A stretch of DNA of 64,000 nt from Planctomycetia bacterium (GTDB lineage Bacteria; Planctomycetota; Brocadiia; Brocadiales; Brocadiaceae): assembly GCA_015075005.1 (NCBI GenBank), contig JABTVC010000001.1, positions 1,178,001 to 1,242,000 of the forward strand, in the 5' to 3' direction. Under the pieces are notes generated by a model, which saw only the letters and a program-made list of their open reading frames with translations, did not search any database and was not told where the DNA came from. The translations under genes and the position numbers were made by a program. Position 1 is the first letter of the stretch. Each line of letters begins with the position of its first letter. Shown in pieces: positions 1 through 8,289 of this stretch.

Positions 1-688
1 TATTTATTATTTTCTCTGCTTTGTCGTAATATCTAATGACTTGACGTCCGTTATGCCTTGAGTATTTGCCCAATATACGTGAGGCAATAACGCTCCATTT
101 AACATTTTTTTCCCTTAGGTCATATACACCCCAAATATCTTTTTCGGTATCTTTGTTTCTTGTTGTGTCTTTTTGTATGCCGTAATCCTTTTTAACTCTA
201 TCTATCACTTCCTTAAATTCCTCTATAATAATGCCTTTCTTTTTTGTTATATCTACAGCAAGTATCACATACCTACCGTCCCTATATTCGGACAGGTAAA
301 ATTTAGACATAGAATTTAGATTGTCTTTTTCCCAGTTACTTAAGACATGAATTGAATTTGAACGGTGGAAACGTTTGTTATACTTGTTAAAATCTTTTGG
401 GTTCCGTGAAATCGCCAGGGGAAATTCTAGTCCAAGGTATTTATTCCAGATTTCCCGTTTTATTTCTTTGTTGGGTTCTTTGTCTATTGCATCTAAGTCT
501 TTTCGTACTTCTGGTATTCTCACTAAGGCATTTAGATAATTAAACATATTTATTGGTTTTTTGACTTCTATTGGTTTTGTTGGTACATCCAGGTAGTCAG
601 GTGTTGTAAAATCGAAAGGATATGAAGTGCTTTTGGAAGGTTCGCCTTTGGTTGTTCTTTTTTTCTGGCGTGTTTTTGGTTTGTTCAT
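1..688 (-). CDS. Unknown protein, partial (cut by left window edge)
   Basis: The reverse strand reads open from an ATG at 688 to the window edge, giving at least 229 residues (MNKPKTRQKK...). The N-terminus is lysine/arginine-rich and probably disordered. The visible C-terminal part contains WSVIASRILGKYSRHNGR followed by QVIRYYDKAEKII, which looks like a helix-turn-helix, so a DNA-associated role is possible but is inference. A purine-rich GGGGGTAAC precedes the ATG. I do not recognise the family. The gene lies just outside the left end of the IS1634-type element and is transcribed away from it. Its C-terminus is outside the window. Confidence 0.7.
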   Translation of the reverse strand, partial: MNKPKTRQKKRTTKGEPSKSTSYPFDFTTPDYLDVPTKPIEVKKPINMFNYLNALVRIPEVRKDLDAIDKEPNKEIKREIWNKYLGLEFPLAISRNPKDFNKYNKRFHRSNSIHVLSNWEKDNLNSMSKFYLSEYRDGRYVILAVDITKKKGIIIEEFKEVIDRVKKDYGIQKDTTRNKDTEKDIWGVYDLREKNVKWSVIASRILGKYSRHNGRQVIRYYDKAEKIIN

Positions 689-781
689 GTTACCCCCTAA
701 AGTAAAAAGCCCTAGAAGATAGTTAAGGGAAATCCATCTAGCGTGAGTTTATTACAAAAACGGAGTTGAGGCAAAGGTGGC

Positions 782-824
782 AAGTCGTAATCCATTGATT
801 TGCGGTGGATTGCGACTTTTTTTG
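782..824 (+). terminator. Hairpin with T-tract inside the left end of the IS
   Basis: Arms at 782-794 and 806-818 pair over 13 bp with one G-U type mismatch, followed by a run of seven T residues. It has the form of a Rho-independent terminator. It sits between the left inverted repeat and the transposase start, a place where insertion sequences often block read-in transcription. Confidence 0.55.
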
Positions 825-933
825 TGTAAAAAATCATGTATACACTGAATAATATTAAATATATATTGCATAAATCACTTGTGTGTGCTATAATTATTCG
901 CAGTATAAACTGATATGTATACACCAACAACTG

Positions 934-2676
934 ATGCCCATGGCCACTATTCAATCGAAAAACTCCAGAGGTTATAAATATTGGTATATTGTCGAATCGC
1001 GGCGCGTTAACGGCAAGCCCAGACCCATTGTCCTGTCCTATCTTGGCAAGGCAGACGATTTATTAAAACGACTGCAAGGTCTTACCGAAAAATTGCGACT
1101 CAAATCCTATTCGCATGGCGCGGTAGCCGCATTACTCAGTGTGGCTAATGCCCTGGACGTCCCTTCCATAATCAATAAGCAAATAAAGTCGTCACGTCCG
1201 TATTGTGCAGAAAAACCTGTTCGAAATAACCTGACTGCCGGAATCACCCTTTTGTTGGGCGCTGTGGGAAGGGTTTGTATGCCTACCAGCAAAAGAGGAT
1301 GGTGGGATTGGTCAAAGACGACTACTGCTGAATATTTACTCAGACACAGCTTGAGTAAAATAGACAGCCAGCATTTCTGGGATTTGATGGATGCGCTTCC
1401 CGAAGAATCCATTGCAGAAATTGAGCGTGAGTTGATTGAAAAGACGTTGAAAACATATCACCTTCAAAGCGACACCCTCTTTTTTGATACAACCAATTTC
1501 TTCACATATATCGACACAACCAACCTGCGATGCACGGTTGCCCGGCGAGGGAAAAACAAACAAAAACGATATGATCTCAGACAGGTCGGGTTGGCGATGG
1601 TTGTCACCCGTAACGACATGATACCGTTATTTCACCATACCTATCAGGGAAACCTGGCGGACGCGAAGGTTTTCAGCACGGTTCTTGAGACGATAAGAGA
1701 CAGGATGAACGGATTAGGCTTCGACAGCAGCACACACACCATGGTTTTTGATCGTGGAAACAATTCCAGGGACAATATGGCTATGGTAGAGCGATTGTCA
1801 TTGCATTACGTTGGAGCGCTTACACCGTATCACCACAAGCAGTTGGTAGAGAATGCCGTGTGTAATTTCAGAGAACATGACGTTGACGGCTGTAAAATGC
1901 AGCTATACCGGGACAAACGGGTTATTTGGGGGCAGGAAAGAACCGTTGTTGTCTTTGTTTCCGAGAAATTAAAGGCCGGGCAAGTAAGGGGAATGTATCA
2001 GTCTCTGGAAAAGGCAGAACATCAGTTAAAGCTCTTACAACAGCATCTGGGTAATCCAAAGGGAAAGACGAGGGACAAAGGGGGTCTGGAGAATACGATA
2101 AGAAGTGTCGTGAAAGGCCAATTTATAAAAGATATTATCGATTGGTCGCTGCATGAGGTATCTGCAGGCAAGTTTCAATTGAACTTTTCCGTCAATCAGA
2201 AAAAACTCGAAGAAATAGAAGGGGAGCTGGGGTTCAGGATTCTTATGACAGACCGTCACGACTGGGATACCGGTGACATTATAAAAGCCTACTATGGGCA
2301 ATCAAAGATTGAACACGCCTTTCGAAATCTCAAGAACCCCTATCACCTTGCTTTGAAACCGCAATTTCACTGGACAGATCAGAAAATCAGGGTGCATTTT
2401 TTTATTTGTGTCATCGGATACCTCCTGGCATCGATCGTGTGGCATCAGGCAAAAGCGCACGCACAATTTAGAGGAACCTTAGATACCCTGTTAGACACCC
2501 TAAACAATATAAGACTTTCCACGTTGCTCGAAGAGACAAAGTCCAGGGGGAGGGTCAAAGCTACCTACCAATTGGAAGAAATGTCCGATGAAGAATCCCT
2601 GTTGATGAATGCATTAGGTATTATGGATTTTCACAAATATCGACTGAAACTTCAAGGGCTCAGTGTATACAATTGA
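934..2676 (+). CDS. IS1634-family DDE transposase
   Basis: This gene encodes the DDE-type transposase of the surrounding insertion sequence. The N-terminus (SRGYKYWYIVESRRVNGKPR) is the substrate-recognition start typical of IS1634-like transposases. FFDTTNFFTYID and MVFDRGNN fit the first and second catalytic aspartates. YYGQSKIEHAFRNLKNP supplies the terminal glutamate region (Y-x2-R/K-x3-E type), followed by the usual HVHFFICVIGYLL-like helix. The frame continues upstream to a GTG at 883, but ATG 934 (or 940) fits the family start better. The length of about 580 residues is normal. The frame is uninterrupted, so the enzyme may be functional. Confidence 0.92.
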   Translation: MPMATIQSKNSRGYKYWYIVESRRVNGKPRPIVLSYLGKADDLLKRLQGLTEKLRLKSYSHGAVAALLSVANALDVPSIINKQIKSSRPYCAEKPVRNNLTAGITLLLGAVGRVCMPTSKRGWWDWSKTTTAEYLLRHSLSKIDSQHFWDLMDALPEESIAEIERELIEKTLKTYHLQSDTLFFDTTNFFTYIDTTNLRCTVARRGKNKQKRYDLRQVGLAMVVTRNDMIPLFHHTYQGNLADAKVFSTVLETIRDRMNGLGFDSSTHTMVFDRGNNSRDNMAMVERLSLHYVGALTPYHHKQLVENAVCNFREHDVDGCKMQLYRDKRVIWGQERTVVVFVSEKLKAGQVRGMYQSLEKAEHQLKLLQQHLGNPKGKTRDKGGLENTIRSVVKGQFIKDIIDWSLHEVSAGKFQLNFSVNQKKLEEIEGELGFRILMTDRHDWDTGDIIKAYYGQSKIEHAFRNLKNPYHLALKPQFHWTDQKIRVHFFICVIGYLLASIVWHQAKAHAQFRGTLDTLLDTLNNIRLSTLLEETKSRGRVKATYQLEEMSDEESLLMNALGIMDFHKYRLKLQGLSVYN

Positions 2677-2799
2677 TAGCATGCCTAACACATTGATTGC
2701 ATTTACGTTACAATACTTTCGACCTTCTTTTGTAATAAACTCACGCTAGGGAGGTGGACTTTTCGGGAGCTACCCTATCCCTTAATTAATTATATTTGA

Positions 2800-3666
2800 T
2801 TATTCAAAAAGAAGTTGTATGACATCATCTGAACATAAGCATACACCGTAAAAGCGTTCAGCCATATAATTATAGTTTAGCGTAAAGAAATCTTTAAAGT
2901 TTTGGAAGTCGATATTTTTCTGTGCGTCTAGCTTAGGAAACAAAAACCATGTGACATTTCCAATGTTCTTCTTAGGAAAATACTTTTTGATTATTTGGAT
3001 TATCTTATCGTACTCAGATATGTATAAATCTAAATTTTCCTTATAAAACGATATTATTTCATCAGCGTAGCAATCAAGCCATCTTTTGCATACTTCATCT
3101 TTGTCTAGTTGTTTATTAGTCTTTATATCGTGGAATACTATGATTTTTTTATTCTCTTTAAGTATTTGTTCCCGCTTTACCCCAATCAGGGATAAAGTTT
3201 GATATAATGAAACGCCTGAATCAAAATAGTCTGGTTCATAACGTCTAAGGACTTCTAGATATAAATTTTTATAAAATGAAAATTTAAATAAATCTACATC
3301 ACAATCACAAACAGGACTCCTGGCGCAACGAAACGTCATTGAAGCGATATTTTTAGTATCCGTATATTCCAAAGCTGATATGTAATAAATCGCATTAGCC
3401 CCTAATTTTGCAGCTTCTTTTTTGGCTAGTTTTTTAACTGCGTCACTATCTTGTCCTATTTCATGGGGATCAAATACCAAAGTTATAGTTGCAATCTGTT
3501 TGTCGTCTGGTCGCATCCCAAGTAATTCAAAGTTAAAGTAGTAAATTCTCATTTCCATAGGTAAAGAATCATAATTTTCATCTGTGAGCTTTATTACCTT
3601 TACCTCGTGAGCAAAGAGGGTGCTACAGGTCATTAACACAAGAAAAAGAAATAAAACAATCTTCAT
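2800..3666 (-). CDS. Unknown exported protein
   Basis: The product is about 288 residues with a clear signal peptide (MKIVLFLFLVLMTCSTLFAHE). Start 3666 is chosen because a strong AGGAGG lies 8 bases upstream; the longer frame from 3684 has none. The mature part is charged. It has a cysteine cluster, CARSPVCDCD, around residues 122-131 that might bind a metal or form disulfides. I do not recognise a family. It lies about 20 bases after the unknown gene 3687-4205 on the same strand, so the two are probably co-transcribed. The pair sits between two mobile-like elements, which marks it as accessory DNA. Confidence 0.72.
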   Translation of the reverse strand: MKIVLFLFLVLMTCSTLFAHEVKVIKLTDENYDSLPMEMRIYYFNFELLGMRPDDKQIATITLVFDPHEIGQDSDAVKKLAKKEAAKLGANAIYYISALEYTDTKNIASMTFRCARSPVCDCDVDLFKFSFYKNLYLEVLRRYEPDYFDSGVSLYQTLSLIGVKREQILKENKKIIVFHDIKTNKQLDKDEVCKRWLDCYADEIISFYKENLDLYISEYDKIIQIIKKYFPKKNIGNVTWFLFPKLDAQKNIDFQNFKDFFTLNYNYMAERFYGVCLCSDDVIQLLFE

Positions 3667-3686
3667 AAAAAATGCCTCCTGCAAAG

Positions 3687-4205
3687 TCAGTCTGGTTTCT
3701 TCTGTTTAAATTCCTCTGTTGTAAATTTTTCAATAGCACTCAACTCCCACCCCAACTGTCTTTTTTTCTGCCAATTCATTTTGTCAATGCAAAAGAAAAT
3801 CTTCGCCAATCGGATATTAATATCTTTTAAGATTTGAATTTCTGACATTTTTTCACTATTATTTTCTACATCCTTCAAATATTCTTCATACCGTAAATCA
3901 TTCTTTTCCCACTTATCGAGGTTATTCCAACAATAGCCTCGAAACTCATAATTATTTTCTGCTGCCAACTCAAAAGCTCTTTCCAAATCGTCAAGCAAAA
4001 CTCTTTTTTCGTGTATCTCCGCATAAATTTCTTTTAATATTTTTCTTTTTTCCAAGCGTTCATCTTCTTTTTTATGATCAAGCAGTTTTAGTGTAGAATT
4101 AATGAAAATCTGACGATAATGGGAAATGAGAAAGCGAAGATCTACTAGCCGATAAGGATCGAGAATTAAGTGTGTACACAGCTTTTTAATATGTGGATCG
4201 AACAT
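3687..4205 (-). CDS. Unknown helical protein
   Basis: The product is 172 residues and soluble, with no signal peptide or membrane segment. Most of it is highly charged and predicted helical. The stretch around residues 45-75 (HKKEDERLEKRKILKEIYAE) is coiled-coil-like. An AGGAGG motif lies 7 bases before the ATG at 4205, which supports the start. It is the first gene of a two-gene unit with the exported protein downstream. The family is not recognised. A small accessory or defence-type role would be speculation. Confidence 0.7.
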   Translation of the reverse strand: MFDPHIKKLCTHLILDPYRLVDLRFLISHYRQIFINSTLKLLDHKKEDERLEKRKILKEIYAEIHEKRVLLDDLERAFELAAENNYEFRGYCWNNLDKWEKNDLRYEEYLKDVENNSEKMSEIQILKDINIRLAKIFFCIDKMNWQKKRQLGWELSAIEKFTTEEFKQKKPD

Positions 4206-4258
4206 TGCATATCCTCCTAAAAAATATAAATTTCTGAGACAGTTGATAATAATAAGGA

Positions 4259-4393
4259 ATATATATGACTCTATTGATTAAGTCCCTGTCAACTCAATAT
4301 ACATACTATTGGTTGTAAATTAACAAGATACGTGTACTATATATGGTATACTGCGATCTCAAAAAGAGAGTTAATCAACAGAGTCATATATAT
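4259..4393. repeat. MITE-like element with 23-bp inverted ends
   Basis: Ends at 4259-4281 and 4371-4393 are 23-bp inverted repeats with one mismatch (core GACTCTATTGATTAA). They enclose 89 bp of AT-rich, non-coding sequence. Size and structure fit a miniature inverted-repeat transposable element or a large bidirectional palindrome between the two gene pairs. No transposase for these ends is visible in the window, so it would be non-autonomous. Confidence 0.5.
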
Positions 4394-4419
4394 AAGAAGC
4401 AACTTTATCCCTTAATTTC

Positions 4420-4683
4420 TTATTTATAAATATCCCGCCGGTGTCCTATTTTGTGTACGGTAATAACTTTCTTGTTGTGGTCTATTTCATAAACAATTCT
4501 ATAGTCCCCAACTTGTAGTTTATAGAAATTCGCAAGATTACCGTGTAAGTGTAGTAGGTGTAATGCCGCAATATTCTCAGAAAGCCAGGTTAATTTGCTG
4601 GTAATTCTTTTTGCCGTTCTTTTCTCAATTTTTGATAATTCATTAATTGCTTTTGGTTGAATGATTACGCTGTACTTATTCAA
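4420..4683 (-). CDS. RelE/ParE-family toxin
   Basis: An 87-residue protein with the RelE fold pattern: basic N-terminal helices (AINELSKIEKRTAKRITSKL), then GNLANFYKLQVGDYRIVYEI and the C-terminal VITVHKIGHRRDIYK. RelE toxins are ribosome-dependent mRNA interferases, and related ParE toxins target gyrase; the GDYRIVYEI and GHRRDIY motifs favour the RelE side. The gene overlaps the upstream antitoxin by 8 bases, the usual antitoxin-first arrangement, which implies translational coupling. Conserved basic and tyrosine residues at the C-terminus are present, so it may be active. Confidence 0.85.
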   Translation of the reverse strand: MNKYSVIIQPKAINELSKIEKRTAKRITSKLTWLSENIAALHLLHLHGNLANFYKLQVGDYRIVYEIDHNKKVITVHKIGHRRDIYK

Positions 4684-4900
4684 GTCCTAGTTCCTTTACT
4701 ACTGTTTCAAGTAGGATTCCTTTTTCTTTCTTCTTTTTTGATTCCAGCAATTCCTTCTCAACCTCTGGTCTCAATTCAAATCCATAATCAGGATCGATAA
4801 CCTCTAAGACAGTGTCTTTTATAAGTTTCTTAAGCTCTCTCACAGTCATATCACTTATTTTTTTATCTGATATTTTTTTGTCTAATGTTTTTGTAGCCAT
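4676..4900 (-). CDS. Antitoxin of the RelE-type pair
   Basis: A 74-residue acidic/basic protein that begins with a lysine-rich segment containing a tandem KKISD repeat. It continues MTVRELKKLIKDTVLEVIDP, a short element like those in small antitoxins. The rest (LRPEVEKELLESKKKKEKG) would wrap the toxin. It directly precedes and overlaps the RelE gene. Such antitoxins normally repress their own operon; no operator could be assigned from sequence alone. Confidence 0.78.
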   Translation of the reverse strand: MATKTLDKKISDKKISDMTVRELKKLIKDTVLEVIDPDYGFELRPEVEKELLESKKKKEKGILLETVVKELGLE

Positions 4901-5444
4901 TTCTTTTCCTCTTTATTCCAACAAAAAAGGCCAATTGCAGAAGGTCATGGCTTCCACAATCAGCCTTTTTTACATGGATGTTTCCATCCAATCTAATCAC
5001 CGTCCTGTATGACCATGACTCATAACAGGTACAGGTTGTTTTGCCTAGCATCTATCGTTCATTTGCCAATCAAGTCACGATTCAAAATGTGGCAATGAAA
5101 AGCCTAAAGTCTCTTTTTATTTTTTGTAAACACAGGTAGCACCAATAAAAATGTCCATGTATATGATGTCCATACCCCCCCTTGTTCATGTCGTACTTAT
5201 GTCGTACCTAACACTAGAAACATATCAAAACAGATAGAAACATACAAGAATATAATTTCCTTGAATGCCTTGAAGATACTGGACAAACCAAAGGAAATCG
5301 AAAAGGATAAGAATACCTGAGAAGTGGTAAAAATGGCACAGGAACACTATCCTGGTATTTCTGTAGATAATAGGAGAGGCGAATGACCGCTTGTCTTACG
5401 GTTCACCGTAGTACCCTTTTCGCTCATGGCTGAACGCCAATTGC
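4901..5444. other. Gene-poor stretch between antitoxin and ogt
   Basis: This 540-bp stretch holds no convincing gene. A short AAAAAAGGC...GCCTTTTTT pairing (about 4923-4974) and a small ACGGT-TC-ACCGT hairpin near 5398-5409 are visible. Reading frames here are short and broken. One relic-like frame is listed separately. Confidence 0.5.
5240..5386 (+). pseudogene. Possible coding relic
   Basis: One forward frame reads NIISLNALKILDKPKEIEKD, a stop, then EVVKMAQEHYPGISVDNRRG and a second stop. The composition is protein-like on both sides of the internal stop, suggesting the remains of a small decayed gene. No start or ribosome-binding site is visible and the family is unknown. Chance cannot be excluded. 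Confidence 0.22.
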
Positions 5445-6023
5445 TTACAAAAAACCACGGTCATGGACGGCATGGCATTCCATTTCCAATAACTGTTTTT
5501 TGACATGAATTCCAAAGGCATATCCAGTTAGTGAACCATCAGAACCAATAACTCTGTGGCAGGGGATAACAGGTGGTAAAGGATTTTTATTATTTGCCAT
5601 ACCCACAGCCCTCGCGGCCAGAGGATGTCCAATCTGTTCTGCTACCCACTTATAAGACCGGCATTCTCCGTAAGGGATTTCCATCAATTTTCTCCATACT
5701 GTTTTTTGGAACATGGTTCCCTGATCCAAGTCCAAAGGGAAATTGAAGTGTACCTGTTTGCCTCTAAAATATTCTTTTAAGACATCTATTTCAGATTTTA
5801 GAAGCAAATCATCTCTTATGACTTCGGTAACCGAGCCTTTTAAACTTTTCCCTAAATATTTCAAACAGGGAAAAGGGTCTGAAAAATCCTCTTTCTCGGT
5901 GTGGGGAAATGAAATCCGGCAAACCCCTTTAGCGTTTTTTGCGACGTACACGTGGCCTATCGATGTAGAAAAACTGCTGAAACAAATTATTCCCCGATTA
6001 TTTATTAGAGCCTTTGTGTCCAA
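5445..6023 (-). CDS. ogt: Methylated-DNA--protein-cysteine methyltransferase
   Basis: Suicide DNA-repair protein that takes alkyl groups from O6-alkylguanine onto a cysteine. The acceptor motif is clear: PVIPCHRVIGSDGSLTGYAF with Cys155. The DNA-binding helix region is FQKTVWRKLMEIPYGECRSY, and GHPLAARAVGMANNKNPLP is typical of Ogt/AdaC. At 192 residues it is slightly longer than usual and has the standard poorly conserved N-terminal domain. The start is a TTG at 6023, inside the end of the upstream M50-like gene (26-base overlap); a later start cannot be excluded. It probably shares a transcript with that gene. Confidence 0.93.
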   Translation of the reverse strand: MDTKALINNRGIICFSSFSTSIGHVYVAKNAKGVCRISFPHTEKEDFSDPFPCLKYLGKSLKGSVTEVIRDDLLLKSEIDVLKEYFRGKQVHFNFPLDLDQGTMFQKTVWRKLMEIPYGECRSYKWVAEQIGHPLAARAVGMANNKNPLPPVIPCHRVIGSDGSLTGYAFGIHVKKQLLEMECHAVHDRGFL

Positions 6024-6759
6024 ACGTCAACCTGTATCCTTTGATAAGACCCATTATCGTTAAAGTAATAAAAAGCAGGGTTGCAAGCACAGAGATTGTA
6101 AGGGTAGTGACTGCCCACAATTCTTTTAGAAAAAAACTCCACCCCTTGTCTTTTAATAAATGTATACCAGCTTTCTCAAGAAAGAAAAAAATGAGTGAAA
6201 AAATACTAAATCCAAGGACAAGGTGTTTGATGTCCTGCTTGTGAGGCGCCATGGAAATCGTAAAAACAATGAGTGCCAATACAAAGAAGATATGGCGGAT
6301 ATTTTCTATATCGAATTGGCTCTTGAAAGAATTCAAAGTGATCCATACGGTATCAAGCAGATGCTGTATTAGATCGAAAAATCCCCTGAATGTAAAGTCG
6401 ATTTCTTTGGGAAATGTATTGTTGATATGAATGGGATTAGCGAGTATCTTTGATATAAAAGCAATGAAAAAGGCGCAGCCGAAAATAGGCGCTGCAGTGA
6501 TGATGAAATCAAAGAGAAAGGGAATCTTTGGTTTGTCGTATTTAATTCCGGTACTATTGGATGTGAATAGATTCAATTCTTTAATAGTTGTTCCTGTAAT
6601 AAGACACAACAAGGCATGGCTGAGTTCATGTACGATTGTACCGGGGAAGAGGAATCCATGAATTGTCTTGGTATTGGCATACTTTGTCCACAGTCCATAA
6701 GTCGAAAAACTGAGGAAAATAACCAGGATAAGACCAATCGCTAATGAAAAATATATCAT
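5998..6759 (-). CDS. M50-like membrane metalloprotease
   Basis: The product is 253 residues with a zinc-protease HELSH motif (His44, Glu45, His48) inside IVHELSHALLCLITG. It has hydrophobic segments at about residues 3-22, 75-95, 155-175, 178-200 and 215-240. Position and spacing fit small M50B-like integral membrane peptidases (relatives of the SpoIVFB/site-2 protease group). The partner Asp motif (usually NPDG) is not obvious, so activity is uncertain. The gene overlaps the start of ogt by 26 bases. The substrate is unknown. Confidence 0.72.
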   Translation of the reverse strand: MIYFSLAIGLILVIFLSFSTYGLWTKYANTKTIHGFLFPGTIVHELSHALLCLITGTTIKELNLFTSNSTGIKYDKPKIPFLFDFIITAAPIFGCAFFIAFISKILANPIHINNTFPKEIDFTFRGFFDLIQHLLDTVWITLNSFKSQFDIENIRHIFFVLALIVFTISMAPHKQDIKHLVLGFSIFSLIFFFLEKAGIHLLKDKGWSFFLKELWAVTTLTISVLATLLFITLTIMGLIKGYRLTFGHKGSNK

Positions 6760-7140
6760 ACTATGGAAAACTTTTTAACCAAAGGAGATGCAAACGGAAA
6801 AATGCAAAATCCTGAGTACGAAATCCGAAATAATATCAAAAGCGTTAGATTAACAGAGGTCTTTGGCTAAGTCAATTCGAAAAACAAGGCAAAAAATAAT
6901 TGTTACTCTCATGGATATTTAACCCGAACTTACATGCAAAATTGCTTTGCAATTTAGCATGTGAAATATATAATAGCAATGGAATTCACCGCAAAAAGTG
7001 CAAGAAACGCAGAGGTAAGAGGTGTCTTTTGATTTTCAGTTTACAGTTTCGGAATTAAATTTAAAACCAAAAATTGTAATTTTTGTTGTTCTCTGAAAAT
7101 TCTCCGTACCCCCTGCAGTAAACTATACACTTGATTATGT
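6760..7140. other. Intergenic stretch with a 14-bp stem-loop
   Basis: No gene is visible in these 380 bp. A stem-loop at 6932-6962 (14-bp arms, one mismatch, 3-base loop) lacks a T-tract, so it is not a standard terminator. Its role could be mRNA end protection or a repeated palindrome. The sequence leads into the tRNA-Ala gene. Confidence 0.45.
6809..6841. repeat. Dispersed short repeat (ACGAAATCCGAAAT type)
   Basis: The segment contains GAGTACGAAATCCGAAATAA. A very similar string occurs at 38911-38940 at the end of uvrC. Two copies in one window indicate a short interspersed repeat. Confidence 0.45.
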
Positions 7141-7213
7141 GGGGACGTAGCTCAGTCCGGGAGAGCGTCTCGTTCGCAACGAGAAGGTCGGGGGTTCGAT
7201 TCCCTCGTCTCCA
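7141..7213 (+). tRNA. tRNA-Ala(CGC)
   Basis: The cloverleaf reads acceptor GGGGACG, D-arm GCTC/GAGC, a perfect anticodon stem TCTCG/CGAGA with loop TTCGCAA (anticodon CGC, alanine) and T-loop TTCGATT. The 3' side CGTCTCC pairs with the acceptor. However, the T-arm and acceptor together are one base short: GGGGG pairs with CCCTC only if the last C is shared. A CCCC to CCC deletion, real or a sequencing error, would explain this. CCA is not encoded. Confidence 0.72.
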
Positions 7214-7521
7214 TTTCATAACTATAAATACTTATAAATTTGTTAATTCTTTTCCTGAAAATATCTTTCACATAACTTTAATAGACGTTAAGCGTTGTAT
7301 GTACTGTCAGTCCGTTTCTTCTTCACCCTGAGTTTGGTTTGTACTATCTCACTTTTTTGTGTTATATTCTTCATTGAAAGGGCGAACACCTATCACATTT
7401 GTTTGATTTCTAAATCTATTAAAGATTCTAATCTTATCATTCTTGCCATGAATTCAGACAATTTATGATTACAGGATTCGGATTTTACGTAAAGATTATG
7501 TTGTAGAAAGAGGTAAATACC
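7214..7521. other. Intergenic stretch, nothing recognised
   Basis: AT-rich sequence between the tRNA-Ala gene and the TumE-type pair. I see no gene, long repeat or clear terminator. A GAAAGAGG ribosome-binding site for the next gene lies at its end. Confidence 0.5.
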
Positions 7522-7833
7522 ATGAAGCAAACTTTGTTAAAGGTCAAAAATCTTGAGAAATTTATTGAAAAACATGGAGATGATTCATTTATTTCACAAA
7601 GCATATCAAAAATGCTGGCCTATAAAATAAAGAATTATGAAGCAGAGATAAAGAGATTAGATAAAGAGTTAAAGACGTTTGAACGTACATACGGGATGAA
7701 GTCGTCAGTTTTCTTTAAGAAATTCAGCGAAGGTAGGCTCGGTGATAATATGGATTTTATCGAATGGTCTTCTCTGTATCAGATGTATAATGGTCTTCTG
7801 GAAAAAAAAGTTGAACTTGAAGGTAAAAGGTAG
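7522..7833 (+). CDS. Putative antitoxin partner of TumE-like toxin
   Basis: The product is 103 residues, soluble and helical. A central coiled-coil-like segment (KIKNYEAEIKRLDKELKTFE) is followed by a polar C-terminal half with EWSSLYQMYNGLLEKK. An AGAAAGAGG site precedes the ATG. The stop codon is directly followed by the ATG of the TumE-type gene, so translation is probably coupled. No helix-turn-helix is evident, unlike the HTH-type TumA antitoxins. The antitoxin role therefore rests on gene order. Confidence 0.6.
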   Translation: MKQTLLKVKNLEKFIEKHGDDSFISQSISKMLAYKIKNYEAEIKRLDKELKTFERTYGMKSSVFFKKFSEGRLGDNMDFIEWSSLYQMYNGLLEKKVELEGKR

Positions 7834-8217
7834 ATGCTTGAAGATTATCTTGATGGCATAGTCCAGGAACTTGTTGTATGCCATGTTGTATCTGCTTTTG
7901 TGGTATTAAAGCGTGAGATTGGAGAGGAAGACGGCTACATCCGAATAAAATGTAATTTATCAAACAGAGACATTTTGGAATTTGCTGAATACATACGGAT
8001 CATTAAAAATATGATACACCGTGAGACCTATAGCTTTCATTGGCAAGGTGCTGGTGGTAAACTAATTAAAAGATGGGACAATGTAAGGCATCATAAAGAT
8101 ATTGCTACTTATCCTTACCATCTTCACCTTTCTACTGATACAGTAATTGATTCTGAACCAATGAATTTGAAAAAGGTCTTAGCAGAAATAGGGAAGGTCT
8201 TACTTACGAAGAGCTAA
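7834..8217 (+). CDS. TumE/DUF6516-like toxin
   Basis: A 127-residue protein with the signature of the TumE/DUF6516 family: ETYSFHWQGAGGKLIKRWDN followed by RHHKDIATYPYHLH. Family members are toxin components paired with a small upstream gene; the biochemical target is poorly known. The conserved W-D-N and His pairs are all present. It starts immediately after the upstream stop codon, which supports a toxin-antitoxin operon. A long non-coding leader for the next operon follows. Confidence 0.75.
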   Translation: MLEDYLDGIVQELVVCHVVSAFVVLKREIGEEDGYIRIKCNLSNRDILEFAEYIRIIKNMIHRETYSFHWQGAGGKLIKRWDNVRHHKDIATYPYHLHLSTDTVIDSEPMNLKKVLAEIGKVLLTKS

Positions 8218-8289
8218 AGATAAATTATTAACAGCAAGTATTAGATTGCATAACATTCCAAAATAGTAACATCAGTTTTAATTTTCTGA

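Larger units (their letters stand above)
738..2749 (+). mobile_element. IS1634-type insertion sequence, complete
   Basis: A 2.0-kb element is bounded by perfect 22-bp inverted repeats at 738-759 and 2728-2749, beginning CTAGCGTGAGTTTATTAC. It contains a single long transposase gene. I could not find a convincing target-site duplication: the bases just outside the ends (TCCAT on the left, GGAGG on the right) do not match. A terminator-like hairpin just inside the left end could shield the transposase from outside transcription. Intact ends and an intact transposase suggest a recent or still active copy. Confidence 0.88.

Noticed and set aside
883-933. GTG start for the IS1634-type transposase
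   Set aside because: The extra 17 residues (MCYNYSQYK...) are not transposase-like; ATG 934 or 940 fits.
4812-5051. Short frames on both strands over the antitoxin 5' end
   Set aside because: They overlap the antitoxin or its leader and lack start signals.
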